Positions 50,001 through 62,089 of a DNA stretch of 64,000 nucleotides are shown here, one piece after another. The DNA is taken from contig OY997652.1 in the NCBI GenBank assembly GCA_963921795.1, positions 19,354,940 to 19,418,939 of the forward strand, in the 5' to 3' direction. Source of the stretch: Nannobrachium achirus (taxonomy: Eukaryota; Chordata; Actinopteri; Myctophiformes; Myctophidae). Position 1 is the stretch's first letter. Every line of letters starts with the position of its first letter. Both the position numbers and the translations under genes were made by a program. The notes beneath the pieces are model-generated. The model did not search any database, had not been told where the DNA came from, and saw nothing but the letters and a program-made list of their open reading frames with translations.

Positions 50001-53000
50001 CTGAAGTTAATTAACCAGCTGAACCCTGATTTCCAACAACAAACTTGTGAAGCGTTGAGCTTGTTGAGCTATTTTTGCTACCGAGCCTTGTATACCCAGC
50101 CATTATTTGCCAAGAGTTCAAGGTGGTTCATTATCGTTGCATCTTGTGCACAGGTACTTAAGAGTAAAACCCATTTTAGTTTGGCTTCCCATAGACAATG
50201 TATAAGACCAAGTCCTCTGTTCTCAAAGTGGGGTTGGGGGGGGGGGGGGGGGGGGTTAGCCTGACACTCAGCCTGAATTGACATTTCGTTTCACTTCATT
50301 ATTCAGTCTGAAGTCAGTTCCGCCCACGGCTTTTGCAGGGATGGGCGTTGCCAAAATGAGGCACTGTTCAGCGATTGGTTCACCGACCAACACATGACAT
50401 AGTGTTGTTATGTGTGCCTGGCTGGCTAGTGGCTAACCTGTTGCTTGCTAGTGCTACTTGCTAACCAAAGAAACAGTCAGAATAGGAGCTCTACGAACTA
50501 GTAATCAAACACAACATAACATGCCTGCTACTGGTGTTTCATAGCGAGATCGATACGATCGCATTTTACCGCAATTTACCGCATTTTACCGCGACACGAT
50601 GTGCGGTACGGTACGGCGGCGGCGCTGGTGTACTTGGAAACACACATGAGTTCTGGGAAACCCCCACTCACGCTGATCACAAGACGCTGATTCACGACGC
50701 TGATTCGCCCGTTTGGATTTTCAACCGAGGCAGGCCTCCTCATTGAGAGCGATTCTAGACCTGAATCGCCGAAACAAAAAAATTAAAGGGGTGTGGCTAG
50801 CGATTCAGGGTCTGGAACTAGGCTAGGGGGGGGGTTCCAAATATATATCAATTTGACTTGACACGAAAAAGCTTGAGAATCACTGGCCTATATTATATTA
50901 CAGCAAAGAAAAAAGTAAAGAGTTATTATTATTTATGAAAAGAAAATAAGGTAGTAATGTGGTAAAGTAATAGAAAATGGATGGACTGTAAATTAGGTAA
51001 GGTCGCTGGTAGGCAATATCTCACTATAATCTAATAATATAGAAGTCAGGGACCAACGCCGGTGACACGTTCGAATAGCTTTAACCTATTGTAAAATTAA
51101 AGTCCCTTTTCAATTCAATTGACTAAAGTAGTCTTCGGTTCTAAGTTCTTCTAGTAAATAAGGTAAAGTAATATGGTAAATGATGAGATTCTAATCTATG
51201 CATAAACTAGTCTAATTAGTGAATCGTAGAATCTGTCTGAGATATATTACAAATCTCTAAAGGAATTGAGTGATTATCTAAGAATCTACTGCTAATCTCT
51301 TGTCTTCAGTGACATTTATAGTCGAAGCTGACGTTATGCCGTTGACGTCACGCATAATGCTCGTTTCCTCGACAACAATTTATATATATATATTTTTTTT
51401 TCTAAAAGGAAGAACAGATCAGTGTATGTACCAATGTATGCAAATACATGGCATGTTACAAGCATGATATGGCTAGTTGACCAATCAGTGCCACCGCATA
51501 CTGACATTCATCATGAATGACCTGCCTTCAGAAAGAACTTAACAAACACTGGCGAAACGTCACAGTTGAGGATACACTGGAACTTATAAATAAGGCTATG
51601 GATATCTAAATTATTGCGCAGGATAATTCATCATCCACTTGTATCCAAAGTCTGGCCTGGCTAGAATAGCTTGGGCTGATATTCAGGCTGATATTCTCAG
51701 GCAATGACAAGCATAATAAAATAATCTATATTTAATTACAGACGGCATTCTGAATGACAGGAATATTAGATGTATTTTCCAATATGAAGACCATAAAATA
51801 TAAATAATACATTCTAATATAATCTATTCTGCAGCTAGAGCCAGGTTAGAGACACTAAATAAAAAGGCCATGGGCCACAATTTGGCCACCAAAGCATTGT
51901 TGAAATATGTTCAACTTTTGGCGACCTACAGTAATGAAAAAGCCAAATGTGAACGTGCAGCGCACAATAGACGTTCAAGACCTCATCATGCTACTTGCGT
52001 TTCCAGCACAAGTGTAAAATACGGAGCACTACCATTGAAAACAATTCAAAACATAAGCTACACTTAGGAACAATCACCTTGGTAGGAACAATCACCTTGG
52101 TGGATCCAGCCCTTTACTCTAGTAGGCACACTGCTGAATGTCACTGGGAAAATTATTCTCCCATTATTCTGTATCTGTACATTCTCTTTTGCTCAATTTG
52201 CTGCTAAAAGCTTTTTAATCTTCTGTATATATTTTAGTCAAACCAACATTTCACAGCACATACTTATGAGTGACAAAAACAACCTCATAATCTTGGATTG
52301 TGTATTGCAACTTACTGCTCATCCTCTACAATGTTATGGGACAGAAGAGCAAAATATGATTTAGTAGTAAGTGGGTGCTGTGAAAGTGTGTGGGAAAGCT
52401 GATATTTGAGAATTCATATTCATTTATTCAGTACTGGACACAATGCATAGTGCTTAGTGTTATCATAGACATGTTTTAATGACCAATATGGAAAATACAG
52501 TATGTTATCTTCAGTTTATAGCGTCCACCACATTTTCGGATGGGGTTGACACTAAGGTCTTAAAAGCACTTATATAGCACTGAAGTCTGATGTAATTTCA
52601 CCATTCGGAATTCCCATAGACTTGTTAATATTGCTTCAAATAAGAACTGTGTTCCAAAAATAAACAAATTATCCCAGCAGTTTGACTCATATGGAATGGA
52701 TATAAAGCATCAACTTAAGGCGAAAAAACACTAATGGCCGCCGAATTAGTTACATTTTCACCAGAAATAGACTGTATCAAATATGAGTGACTATCATTTA
52801 CGATACAGAGCCACCTCCCTGAAAATATCGCCAGAACCCTTTGTTTATTTTTTTAGACGATTTTAAGATGACCCAATGTCACTCACTTCCGCGACACAGG
52901 ATGAACGAGTGAAAAGTAAACACAAGCCTGCCCAATGCCCATACATACACATTTGAGAGTGTGCTTGTGTACTTCAGTGCACTAGTGAAGCTTCCCCCAT

Positions 53001-56000
53001 GTCTGCTCTTATGTAGCGTCTTGAGACAATTGTTGTAAATAAAATGTAATTGAATCGCTAGTTTGTGCTGTATTTAGTTGATGTCCATATGAAAACGATT
53101 TTAGGTGAATCGGCAACTTTTTAATGGAGCCGGCATTTTGAGTTTTGAGTGCCCGAATAAGCACATCTATGAATAAATCTTAAGATGCCGGCTTCGCGTC
53201 TCCGTGTGTACAAACCAATACGTATATTTCCAGAAACGATGACGTTACAGCCCAACCTGTCCCGGTTTGAAAAACGACTTTGTGAATTGTCTTTGTGTGT
53301 TCATACGCAGCCTTACTCTTTAAAGCGATGCGCAACTATATTATGACCCAGAGCTGTATACAGTGTAGCTACAGTACCTGGCTGGGAACTGCAAATAGTG
53401 TTGATCTCACAATCAAATTTTTAGCACACAGTCATGCTGCAGAACTTAATTATAGTGTATGGTGCTGTAATGTATAGCGCTATATTACATGTGACGGCAG
53501 TTCTCTAGCACAACAAACATCATGAAGTCACCATTACTGGTCTAACTCTTTGCAACAGTCAGCAGGCAAAGTAGGGGGGAAAAGGCAGCATTTATAGCAG
53601 CAGGTCACCTTCCTTCACACCCCCCTGGTTTCATAAGCTTTACCTGGGAAAGACCAGCTTGCCAGGGAGGGAGAGGCGGGGAACATCACGGCCCATCCCT
53701 GGCCCCAAGTGTAGCTTCCTGGATAGGACATCTATGGGGTTTTCAGCTGGCTGGGTGGCCACCTTTACCATCACATTACTGTTGAAGATATAGGCTGAGA
53801 AGAATACCTGGAAGGGGATGAATAAAAGCAATTGGTCAGTGGTCCTCAGAGTTACCACTCAGCTCAGTGCTCATAAGCTGAGCTGGTCACTGACTGGCGA
53901 TTTGTGCAGGGGTCCTTGAGAGCATTCCAGCAAAATTGATAAATATAATCATCAAAATCAGTTTAACCACTTTAACCATTTTTTAGAGTTCGGTTCTACA
54001 AGCTCACAACATATCGCAACGCGATGCACCTAAAAGCCCTCTACATCTAACAACTTTGAAAAGATTTCTCAGTCGCAATAAAATCAAGACGAGTCGCGGT
54101 GCGCTCCCGTGATTCGGTCGTTACTCATCGTTAAGTGTGAGATAGTGGTCCGACTCGATTTTTACCCCGACATGAGACCCTGATTCTGTCACGAGAATAT
54201 CCAACTGGTTTGATATTTTCACGAGAATATCAAACTGGTTTGATATTTTCGCAAATCGGGGCCGAGTCTGAATGAGTACAATGACGTAACAACCAAAACA
54301 GAACGCTTTGAGCCAAAAGCCATTCATTCCCCAAGACGCTGAGCTGCCAGCCTGGTCGCCACTAGTAGCTGTTGGTGCGGCTACGACAGCCCTTTATTCG
54401 TTATTTCACCGCATATCATAATAGTACATTATTCCAAACATTCAAGTTGATAATAAGTTGATAGGATCAATCTGTACCGGCTAGACTGAGGAAAGAACGA
54501 GAGAAGAGAGGGCTGAGGGAGGAGGGCTGAGGGAGGAGGGTGGAGCTTGGTGTGTGTGCACTGTGCAATGATGGAAAAAGTACTCACATGTTTTACTCAA
54601 GTAAAAGTATCAATACTGCATTACTGCGATGCAACGCGTTGTGAGCTTGTAGATCGGCTATTTTCATTTAGCCCAATAGGGCTAAAGTGGTTAATGTTTT
54701 ATAATATTATAATTTATATCTGCAAAGTAACTAGAAACTAAAGTTTTCACATAAATGTAGTGGAGTAAAAGTAAAATATTTTCCTCAGATGTTGTGGAGT
54801 AGAAGTAAAAGTACTGAAAACTGAAAATACTCAATTAAAGTACAAATACCTCAATTGTACTTAAGTAAAAGTACTTAGTTACTTTACACCACTCTGAGGC
54901 ATCATAGAAACACAAGGCTATAATAGGCCTATTTCAGCGAATAAAAGGGAATCTTGAACCAGTCTTCACGTGACCTCGAGTCAAGACATCTTGGTACATT
55001 TATTATTATTCATTTCTCTAATGTTTGAGACCCCCCCAATCCCTCGCTTTGTAAAGAACAGTCCAGTAACATGCTGACATTCTTGGTTCTTTAAAAGACA
55101 TGCAACAATTAAAATAGTCATGCTGCCTATTAACGCCACATGATGGCGCCAACACAAACACAAATAACCACACTCCAGCTTTGCTCCCATTTGTTGTCTA
55201 CAGTAGCGGTCAATAGTCTCTATGCACAAACGAAAGCAATATGGTGACCAGGACTCGTCTGAGGGAGAGAGAGGAAGCAAGCATATTTGAGGTATGCTCT
55301 GCCACCACTGAGCACAGACCAACAGAAACCATGGGAATTATGTCACTGCTGCGCTAGCTCAGTGTGCATCATTGTTTACACCAGTGGTTCTCAACCTGTG
55401 GGTCGGGACCCAAATTATTTTGGGGGCTCCCCAGATGATTAGCTTAATGTGCAACATTGTTTTCTCTCTCAACAGTTAACACACCAACATGACGTTTAAG
55501 TGTATAGAGGGTATCTGCACATTGCTAAAGTGACAATTTAAGGACTTTTTAATATCTCTAAAATGTCAAATTAAACATTTGCCAAATTAGTGCTCGTCAG
55601 GGTTGGGGGGTCCCCAGTTAAAATATGATTATTTTGGGGGTCAAGGCCTGAAAAGGTTGAGAACCACTGGTTTACACCACAGAAACGGTGTTGATGAACA
55701 ACACCATTACACTAACAGTTGCAATGCTTAACGGCAATTCAACAATAATATGATAACTAATGAAATACATGATTTTATTTTTAGAGTAGACAATTCTTTT
55801 TTTTTTACCCCCTTTTCTCCCCAATTTAGTCTTCATGCAATTTGTTGATACAAAGCATATGAAATGATCACATATTTTATCATGGTGGGTCGTGGGACAG
55901 GGATGGGTGCATAATCTGCATATCTTACCCAGAACACGTCGTAGATGAGGAGACCTGACAGCAACAGGCAAGACACCTTCAGACTTGGAAGCCGCACAAA

Positions 56001-59000
56001 GGCTATCATGGCTACACACAGGCCCATAGCTAGTGCTGAGGAGAAAAACAATTAAAATGTGATCATCAATCAAATCAAGGCAAGGCAGGGAAGCACATGA
56101 TTGTGACAATGTTTAGTGAGATGATTTTAAGGCTCCATAATATGGAACCTTAAAATCACCTCACCAAAAGACTCATTGACCATATTATGGCCAAACAGCG
56201 TTTCCCTCTACTGCTACAAAAAAGATTTTTTCACTCTCATGAATCTTCATTCCAATATTTTAGGGCATATATCCCTGAAAACTGCTCACAAACTGAACAA
56301 AAGAAATTTCCACATATTTATGGAGGACATTTTGGGGTTGTTGGGGGAATTTAGTTCCTTCCGAATTCAGTTCAGGGTTCCCCCACCAACAGCATAAGAG
56401 TTTCTTGACTTCATTTCAGAGTTCCCTATGGGCCTCATGGCTCGGCAAGGCTTACTTATTCCTTTAAACAGATTCAGGCGACCTCTTCATATCTTTGCAT
56501 ATCCCAAATCAAGTACTGTCAGCTAAAAAGTGGTCCATTCCTAAGCGTCATGTCTGTCGCCACCCAGATGAAGACCACCCCCAACACTGCAGATGTACTG
56601 GTTATATTGCATTAACATAGTCCATCATTCAGATTGGTTAAAATAACAATAATCGTTAAAATACTGTAAGTGGCAGATTGTAGCTTTAGAGTAAAAATGT
56701 AATGTAAAAAGCTAAATCACCAAGCTGTTCCTGGTAGATAGGATGGATGAATGCAGAGGACAAATTCTACATACAGTATGTGTACTGTAGCAAATACCTC
56801 CAACAACTAGAGAAAGCTCGGTTTTGGACATTTGAAGTATATGACACCAGAGCTAGTAACTGACAAGTGTTGTTACCGACGGCGGTACGCAAGAGGGATT
56901 CTCTTCGTTTGATCGGCTGCGATGACATTAATTTTGATGACGCATGCACACATGCGCACCAGTCATGTGCACCCTAGTCTCTCGATTACAGACTTCCGCA
57001 TTGCTGAAGAGCGACCAAACATTTCCTTGGCGATGGCTAGCCAGATAGTGTGCACCCCTGCTTAATAAGATTAGTCATAATAGGCGTAAGACAAAATAGG
57101 GCTCAGAATGCGTGCGTCCGGCACTGAAAAGATGTATTGGAGCTTTTACATTGATTTTTGAGTTAAAACATTAATCCGTGACTCTCAAACTGAAATTGTA
57201 GGTTGGAAAGCAGTTGTCTAGGAAGTTATTCTTGTACTGGACAATACATCTGCATACATGTTGCCCTCAAGCCTGTTGACAGAGTGAACCTACCGTCCAT
57301 GAGTAGCCAGTGGCCAGTCAGGACCCAGATGAGCACCAACAAAAGCGATAGGGAGAAGGATAGGAGCTCGGCCAGAGTGAAGCGACCACAACAGCCAAAG
57401 GAGATCCTACAGGGGAGGAGAACAGACAGTCAGCGATCAGAGATCACAGTTAAATCCTCAATGTTTATTTTGGGGATGGGTCAGATCACTGGTTACCAAA
57501 CACTGGGGGTTTTCAAGAATTGAGAACTTTATTTTCCTTTCTGTAATTTCACTAAGAAATCAAAGAAAAATCGAAAAAATCCCATAAATTAGGACACAAA
57601 TGGTTAAAGAAGTTGTGAAAATATCCGATCTACATGCAACGCAACGCGTTGTAGTCTTTTGACATGTAGATCTGCTATTTTTGGTGAAGAGAGTTATGGT
57701 AGATGTAAAAAGAACTCATCAAGTAGAGTGTAACTCAGGGCTGTTTTACTAAGCATAAGTGGTTTAACTGATTTGATATGGATGAATTCCAAATTATTCC
57801 AAAGTATTCTGAGGCACTGACAGGCGTCACAGCACCCTAGGGTGCCATGGCCCTCACTTTGATAAACGCTGCTCCAGGGTCATATCTGAATTCGAGGGTG
57901 GTGGGATCCGATTAATCAATTCATTGCACTTGAAACATTATACAAAGACGTGGTAGTTTGAGGGGGGTAAACTGATGGGATGAAAACATACTGTATATTT
58001 ATTATGAGAACATTTGTACTTTGAAATAGTCTATTAAATGTGGACTGCAACATACAGCTATGCATAAAAACAACAACAAAACATGCAGCTATGCATAATA
58101 ATAAAAAACAGATGATGTGGATCAGAGGTGATGATTGTGCAACTTCGGCGGGGAAGCTCGTTTGCATATGCTGTGGAATCATTATTGGGATTTGGCTATT
58201 TTCGTTGGAAACGTGATAAGCAACTTAGGCATTCACAAATCGATAGAGCAGGGGTCTTCAACAGGGGGTCTGGGACTCCTAGGGGGTCCTCAGAGTTACT
58301 ACAGGGGGTCCTCCAAATCTTTGGGCCCTAGAGTCCATATTCTGAGAACTTTAGAGAACAATAGCAGATCTACAAGCTCACAACGCCTCGCGCTGCGAGG
58401 CCTTGTGAGCTTGTAGATCGGCTATTTTTGGCAAAGAGGTTTGGTGTAGAGGGGGAAAAGAACAGACTAAGTACAGAGTGAAATGTCAAGTTTATTAACT
58501 ATTGACGGTTCAAGTGGTGAAATATCTGAAATTGACATGAATCCAAAAATATACTGAGGATAGTGCTGTCAAACGATGAAACTATATGGAATCTCTGAAA
58601 AGGTTGTGGGGGGGTCCCCTGCTTCATCGCTCTCTCAACTAAGGGGTCCTTGGCCTGAACACGTTGAAGACCCCTGCGATAGAGGGAGGAAGAGGAAGCA
58701 GGGTGAGGAAGAGATAGCGCTGAGGAAGAAAGAAGACATGGGGGCGTCCGGTGGCCTACTGTACACATGGGCACCGCCACATAGGCATGGTTGCCGCGGC
58801 GTCGCCGGTTCGATTCCCGACCCGGACGACCTTTGCCGCATGTCATTCCCCATCTCTCTCCCCATTTCCTGTCAGTCTACTGTCCTATCAATAAAGGCAA
58901 AAAGCCCAAAAACAAATCTTAAAAAAAAAAAAGAAAGAAGACATGGTTTCCCTTACTTGTTCACTGGCGCGCAGGGCCTGGTCAGATACTGGCACATTGG

Positions 59001-61996
59001 CAACAAGAGGAATGCAAACGCAATCGTGGCAAGAACTGTAAACAAATAAACAGGAAAGAATAGTGAGACTAGGAATGGGACGATAAGCGATATTATAGTT
59101 TATCGTGATAAAAAACACTCGCGATAATCGTATCGTGGAGATTTAATTTATCGCGATATTGTCCTCCGTCATGCACTGGGGATGAATTCACCTTTTTATT
59201 TGCTGAGCTGCGTAGTACCACTTAAACCCTCTATTGGTAAAATGTACTTATAACATACGTACTTGATAGTCTTTTTTTTACTCTAAACCAAATGTCTATG
59301 CCAAAAAATAGCCAATCCACAAGCTCGCGACACGTTGTGAGCTTGTAGATCTGCTATTTGGCAAATGTTCCACCCCAGGATAATGGATGTTGGGGATATT
59401 TTGATTATTGCGATAATATCGTAAATCGCGATTTCTTTGGTCACAATAATCATGATATGAAAGACCCAGACCCAATGACCGCTATACCATTTACATGTAG
59501 TTCCGTTTTATTGTTTTAGCCTAAAAACTGTTAATTTATATCTGTAATTTTTTATATTTGTAATTCAGTATTTTATGCATTATTATAGGAGTAAATGTCC
59601 AAACTTGTGGAAAACATTTTCAAGATTTCAACATTCTTTCGAGAATAGCTGATCTACAAGTACAGCGCTATGTCACGATGAGTTTGCGGAGACTTTATTT
59701 TTGAATAGGGCTCCAAGGGATGTAAGACTGCTTCACTACAATTGAACAGTTTTTGAATAAGTGATGTCTTAAATCCTTTACTCACTGGAGGCACAATGAA
59801 TAAACATTTTTCACAAGTTAGCCACCAGATGGGGCTCGTCGCAAAACATTTGAATCAGAGGAACGGAACACAAGAAATTATGTCATCGAAAAAACTAATC
59901 TTCTTCCGCTTCCTGTTTATGTTTTTCACAGAATCTCCGTTTCTTTGCTTCCGTGTTTTCGCTCGCCCTCTGGCAAAACAGTGGACATTTCCATCGCCGA
60001 TGACTATGCATTGCAAGGCTCAAACGATTTGCGTATTTTCCACAGAAGCACAGAAAACATTTCCATTTGCGTGAACGATCGGCGGGTCAATCGTACCGGA
60101 TAAAGATATTCTGTTACGACTTCAAAAGGTAAGGAAAATCGAAAAAAAAAAATATATTATTGGTAGTGAATGAGTTAATCACACAAAATAAAGCCCCTGA
60201 TGTTAGAAGGGCAGGTACCTGCAGTGCAGATGGTGAAGACCACCTGTACAGAGTCAAAGAAGAAGAACATAACTAGCAGAGACACAGAGGCTCCTATGGG
60301 CAGGAACAGTGCCTGTGTGGAGTCTATGGTCTGAATACCTGCAAGAAAACACAAAAAAACATTAAGAAACCTTTAAACACACACACATCAGATTTGGTAC
60401 CAGAACAACTGCTAAATAAATACATAAGAGGTGTTTGTATGTCTTAAAATGTGTGTTTGAAGGTGCAGCTGCAGTTACGGTAGAAGCAGTGTGCCATCAG
60501 AAGCGAGCTTGAACCCTTTTGAGACGCTTCTGGGGATGTGCCTTTTTTATTTACAATGTTTTAAAGTTGTTATATCAATGTTTTATATGCCCGAGGCATC
60601 ACATTATCACCTCAAGACGTGAAATATGACCTCCCCACGTGTCAAATACTGCCACTTGGTCAAAGCTGGGGTGAGAATGTGTTGTACTTACGCCTACCTA
60701 GTACCTATTTATTAGGTACACATTTTCAGACTAAAGTCTCTCTTTTTTTCTCGCAATGGAAGATTCGTCTGGTTTCCAGGCTGAGGCTAGCATTTTACTG
60801 AGTCACCTGCCAGTGAGGAGCCCCCACTAGGAGGACACGGAGCCTCCTGTCCTACTCCTCCCACCCAACAATCCCTGCTGACAGGTGCCACCCTAAACCG
60901 TAGAGTACATGCAACGACCATCATCACCCTCCCCCGAACACGGGCCAATTGTGTTCACATTGCATGTCGGGTCGGACCCACAACCTCCGTGGTAGTGGGC
61001 AGGACTTTACCACTGCACCAACCAAGCTCCTAGACAAAAGTCTCTTTAAGATAATTAGGTTCACTCTGGTGTCATCTTGGTAATGCTAGTCGGGCTGTTA
61101 AGTTCTGTCTAACAAGGCATGGCTCCTATCTCTTACAGAGTGACACCTTTCCCAGAAAAGACCGGTACTGTGGATAAATAACTGCATTCTTTACTTATGT
61201 TGTAAGCAATGTGCCATACAACGCCTCATGAAGCAATGACATTAGAAACACTCAATAAAAGTCTATGGTCGTCTTAGTCTATGGTCGTCTTACACAGTCT
61301 TGCGCCATTTTAGCGTTTCATATTGTCCCATTCCAGGCTGATAGACTGCTCTGTCTCCTCTATATTATACTATCACTCTGGCATGGTACCCAATTAGTTT
61401 TAATGAGGATGACTGCCTGCGCACGCATGTACAGTATGTCAATCTTTTTGCAATGGTCCAATACACTGTATCATCGTTCAAATCACAACACCATGAAACT
61501 TCACATAATTATATCACCAACTCAATATCTGACAATATGGTGCAATTCGGTGGTCAAAAGGACAAGGTCGGTGAAGAAGCTCACATATCAATTATGTAAA
61601 GTAGGTTGCGTTTTAGATGGGCTGCTAGGGGACATTACGACTTTGGTGCTCTATTCGTTCCCCATTGGCACTTATTAGTGAAGAATTTGGCAGCTACCAA
61701 AAAAAGGTTCCTATGCAGGAGGAAATAAGAGTAAATCCAATGTCCTACTCCAATTTCCTAGAAATTCATAATGAATACCTGGGAAATCCATCATCAGCAA
61801 TGCCTTTTTTCCTTTCTCTCTTTTCTTTTTTTTTGACAATACATCCATCCATCCATATTAAATGCTGTACGCCCGAACGTCTTGTTTCTCACCATGTATA
61901 TAACACTCACTGTTGTTCGAGTTGCCGTTGTGCCCTGTCGTCGTGGGATTACCGTCCTTGTCCTTCTCCTGGTTCTCACAGTCCATGTTTAATGAT
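44050..61996 (-). CDS. sppl3: Signal peptide peptidase-like 3 (intramembrane aspartyl protease), nine 3' coding exons
   Basis: Exons in transcript order: 61911-61996, 60219-60338, 58957-59035, 57294-57406, 55929-56035, 53644-53807, 49315-49493, 47224-47333, 44050-44121. They keep one frame through GT-AG introns to TGA at 44050-44052, giving 342 residues. Vertebrate SPPL3 is about 385 aa, so roughly the first 35-45 residues (exon or exons before [10 protein letters not shown]) lie beyond the right part of the window. SPPL3 is a Golgi GxGD aspartyl protease that sheds type II glycosyltransferases. The first catalytic Asp is in LLIYDVFW (exon 55929-56035). The second is in [10 protein letters not shown] (49315-49493). 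The PAL motif is in QPALLYLVP (47224-47333). The C-terminus is RRMWSEPF...RFLDV. Transposons crowd several splice sites. Identity is very secure. Confidence 0.96.
44809..45248. mobile_element. hAT-like element, ATGTTGATTTT / AATCAAC ends, in the last sppl3 intron
   Basis: Flanks ATGGACTA (44801-44808) and ATGGACAG (45249-45256) match at 6 of 8. The interior is rich in TTTTAGTTTTAGTC and is the same family as 48800-49277. Near its middle, TTTGGTTGC...GCGCAACCAAAC surrounds a remnant module (ATATCGGCTATTTTCAGAGC). Confidence 0.75.
45451..45955. mobile_element. TTAA-flanked CpG-rich element with TCGCGAGA motifs
   Basis: TTAACTCATTCTGAGCC at the left and GATGAGTTAA at the right suggest a TTAA target with CTCAT/ATGAG ends. 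The interior is unusually CpG-rich for an intron. It contains two tandem copies of a roughly 40-bp unit carrying TCGCGAGA (45874-45881 and 45919-45926) and the inverse TCTCGCGA (45929-45936). Confidence 0.55.
46294..46598. mobile_element. hAT-type element with perfect 8-bp duplication
   Basis: Starts CAGTGGTTCTCAACCCAC and ends CCAGTGGGCACTGAATCACT A, diverged inverted ends. TCCTAGAT is present at 46286-46293 and 46599-46606. The next hAT-like terminus (CGGTGGTTACCAACC) begins at 46607, directly after the right duplication. Confidence 0.85.
46857..47211. mobile_element. hAT-like element reaching the sppl3 penultimate exon donor
   Basis: Starts CAGGGGTTCCCAAACC and ends GGTTTGGGAAGCAG, the second terminus being truncated. 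Inside is a palindromic module remnant (46926-46987). The element's end lies about 12 bp from the 5' splice site of the exon at 47224-47333. Confidence 0.75.
47431..47549. repeat. Fold-back repeat with nested inner and outer arms
   Basis: Inner arms GATTTACCACTGTTTCAGGG (47464 on) and CCCTGAAACAGTGGTAAATC (to 47536) pair almost perfectly. Outer arms ATTTACCATTCGA (47433-47445) and TCGAATGGTAAAT (47535-47547) pair again. A diverged further copy of the inner arm (GGCCTATTTACCACTGTTTT) is at about 47668-47687. It sits within a hAT-like sequence starting CAGTGGTTCTCAACC at 47387. Confidence 0.85.
48800..49277. mobile_element. hAT-type element, 478 bp, CAGTGTTG ends, perfect 8-bp duplication
   Basis: Left CAGTGTTGATTTCGACG and right GTCAAAAACAACACTG. 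GTTGTTTC is at 48792-48799 and 49278-49285. The interior has ACTAAAACTAA-type sequence. It contains a collapsed palindromic module at 49007-49059 whose GC centre is gone. It ends 38 bp from the donor side of sppl3 exon 49315-49493. Confidence 0.92.
49559..49981. repeat. Direct repeats of about 105 bp flanking a palindrome-containing insert
   Basis: GCAGAATTAAGGCTACCCAA...CCTGGCACCC...GTATACAGTATA occurs at 49559-49665 and at 49865-49981 with few differences. The intervening 200 bp carry the module at 49711-49781 (34-bp arms, 32 matches, centre CGA). Confidence 0.88.
50216..50885. mobile_element. Nested DNA elements in sppl3 intron
   Basis: An outer hAT-like unit runs from TGTTCTCAAAGTGGGG to GCTTGAGAATCACTG. 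It is interrupted by a G run (50227-50252) and an inner element with TTAGCCTGACACTCAGCCTG ... GGGTCTGGAACTAGGCTAG ends (about 50256-50830). A triplicated CGCATTTTACC/CGCAATTTACC stretch lies at 50558-50593. Confidence 0.55.
50890..53600. other. Large sppl3 intron segment, unrecognised
   Basis: This is part of the 4150-bp intron between exons 53644-53807 and 49315-49493. It is AT-rich, with a T-run near 51390 and a short direct repeat, GGAACAATCACCTTGGT (52067-52100). No exon or clear element was recognised. Confidence 0.4.
54190..54249. repeat. 30-bp unit in tandem (2 copies plus partial)
   Basis: CACGAGAATATC(C/A)AACTGG followed by TTTGATATTTT occurs twice at exact 30-bp spacing. A partial GATATTTTCGCAAATC and an upstream partial also occur. 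Confidence 0.85.
54573..54894. mobile_element. GTGGAAAAAGTACT-type MITE with half palindromic module
   Basis: ATGGAAAAAGTACTCACATG at the left, TTAGTTACTTTACACCACTC at the right. Only the right arm of the module remains (54623-54668). Confidence 0.7.
55382..55669. mobile_element. hAT-type MITE, 288 bp, perfect 8-bp duplication
   Basis: CAGTGGTTCTCAACCTG...AAAAGGTTGAGAACCACTG, with GTTTACAC at 55374-55381 and 55670-55677. It has no palindromic module. The ends are nearly identical to the 34681-34804 element. Confidence 0.93.
57487..57871. mobile_element. hAT-like element with palindromic module, beside an sppl3 exon
   Basis: Starts CACTGGTTACCAAACACTGG. The right end CACCCTAGGGTGCCATGG...CTTTGATAAACGCTG is the inverse of the left end of 34813-35223. 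The module is at 57618-57690. The element begins 80 bp upstream (transcript sense) of exon 57294-57406. Confidence 0.6.
58249..58676. mobile_element. hAT-type element, 428 bp, perfect 8-bp duplication, intact palindromic module
   Basis: Ends CAGGGGTCTTCAACAGG and ACGTTGAAGACCCCTG. CGATAGAG is at 58241-58248 and 58677-58684. The same family as 1943-2381, in opposite orientation. The module has arms 58360-58391 and 58395-58426, with 30 of 32 matches. Confidence 0.95.
58742..58930 (+). mobile_element. tRNA-derived SINE with 16-bp target duplication
   Basis: B box GGTTCGATTCCCGACC at about 58808. The tail CCTTTGCCGCATGTCATTCC...AATAAAGGC ends in an A-run. AAGAAAGAAGACATGG flanks it at 58726-58741 and 58931-58946, as expected for LINE-mediated insertion. 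It is antisense to sppl3 and ends 26 bp from the exon at 58957-59035. Confidence 0.92.
59072..59460. mobile_element. TATCGTGATA-rich DNA element with palindromic module
   Basis: GGGACGATAAGCGATATTAT and ...GATAATATCGTAAATCGCGA blocks at the two ends. The module is at 59305-59361 with a short centre (CTCGCGACACGTTGTGAG). I recognise it as a common fish repeat type. It begins 37 bp upstream of exon 58957-59035. Confidence 0.6.
59781..60174. mobile_element. Possible TTAA-type element (CTCACT / AGTGAATGAG ends)
   Basis: Right end GGTAGTGAATGAG followed by TTAA. Left end CTCACTGGAGG preceded by TTTA. The interior is moderately CpG-rich without a convincing frame. Its right end is 44 bp from exon 60219-60338. 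Confidence 0.4.
60746..61033 (-). mobile_element. tRNA-derived SINE, minus strand
   Basis: On the minus strand: GAGCTTGGTTGGTGCAGTGG then TAAAGTCC (A-box region), GGTTGTGGGTCCGACCC (B-box-like), ending in a short A-tract next to the flank. AAAGTCTCTCT (about 60735-60745) and AAAGTCTCTTT (about 61037-61047) form a near-perfect duplication. Confidence 0.75.
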
Positions 61997-62089
61997 CTGC
62001 ACGAGGAAGACACCACAGAATGGAGAGGAGGTCATTATGATGTGAGGATCGTGTCAACCGCTGTCATGAGGTAATGACGTGCATAGGGC

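Noticed and set aside
58576..59049. 157-codon + strand open frame
   Set aside because: Composed of hAT end, SINE and antisense of an sppl3 exon.
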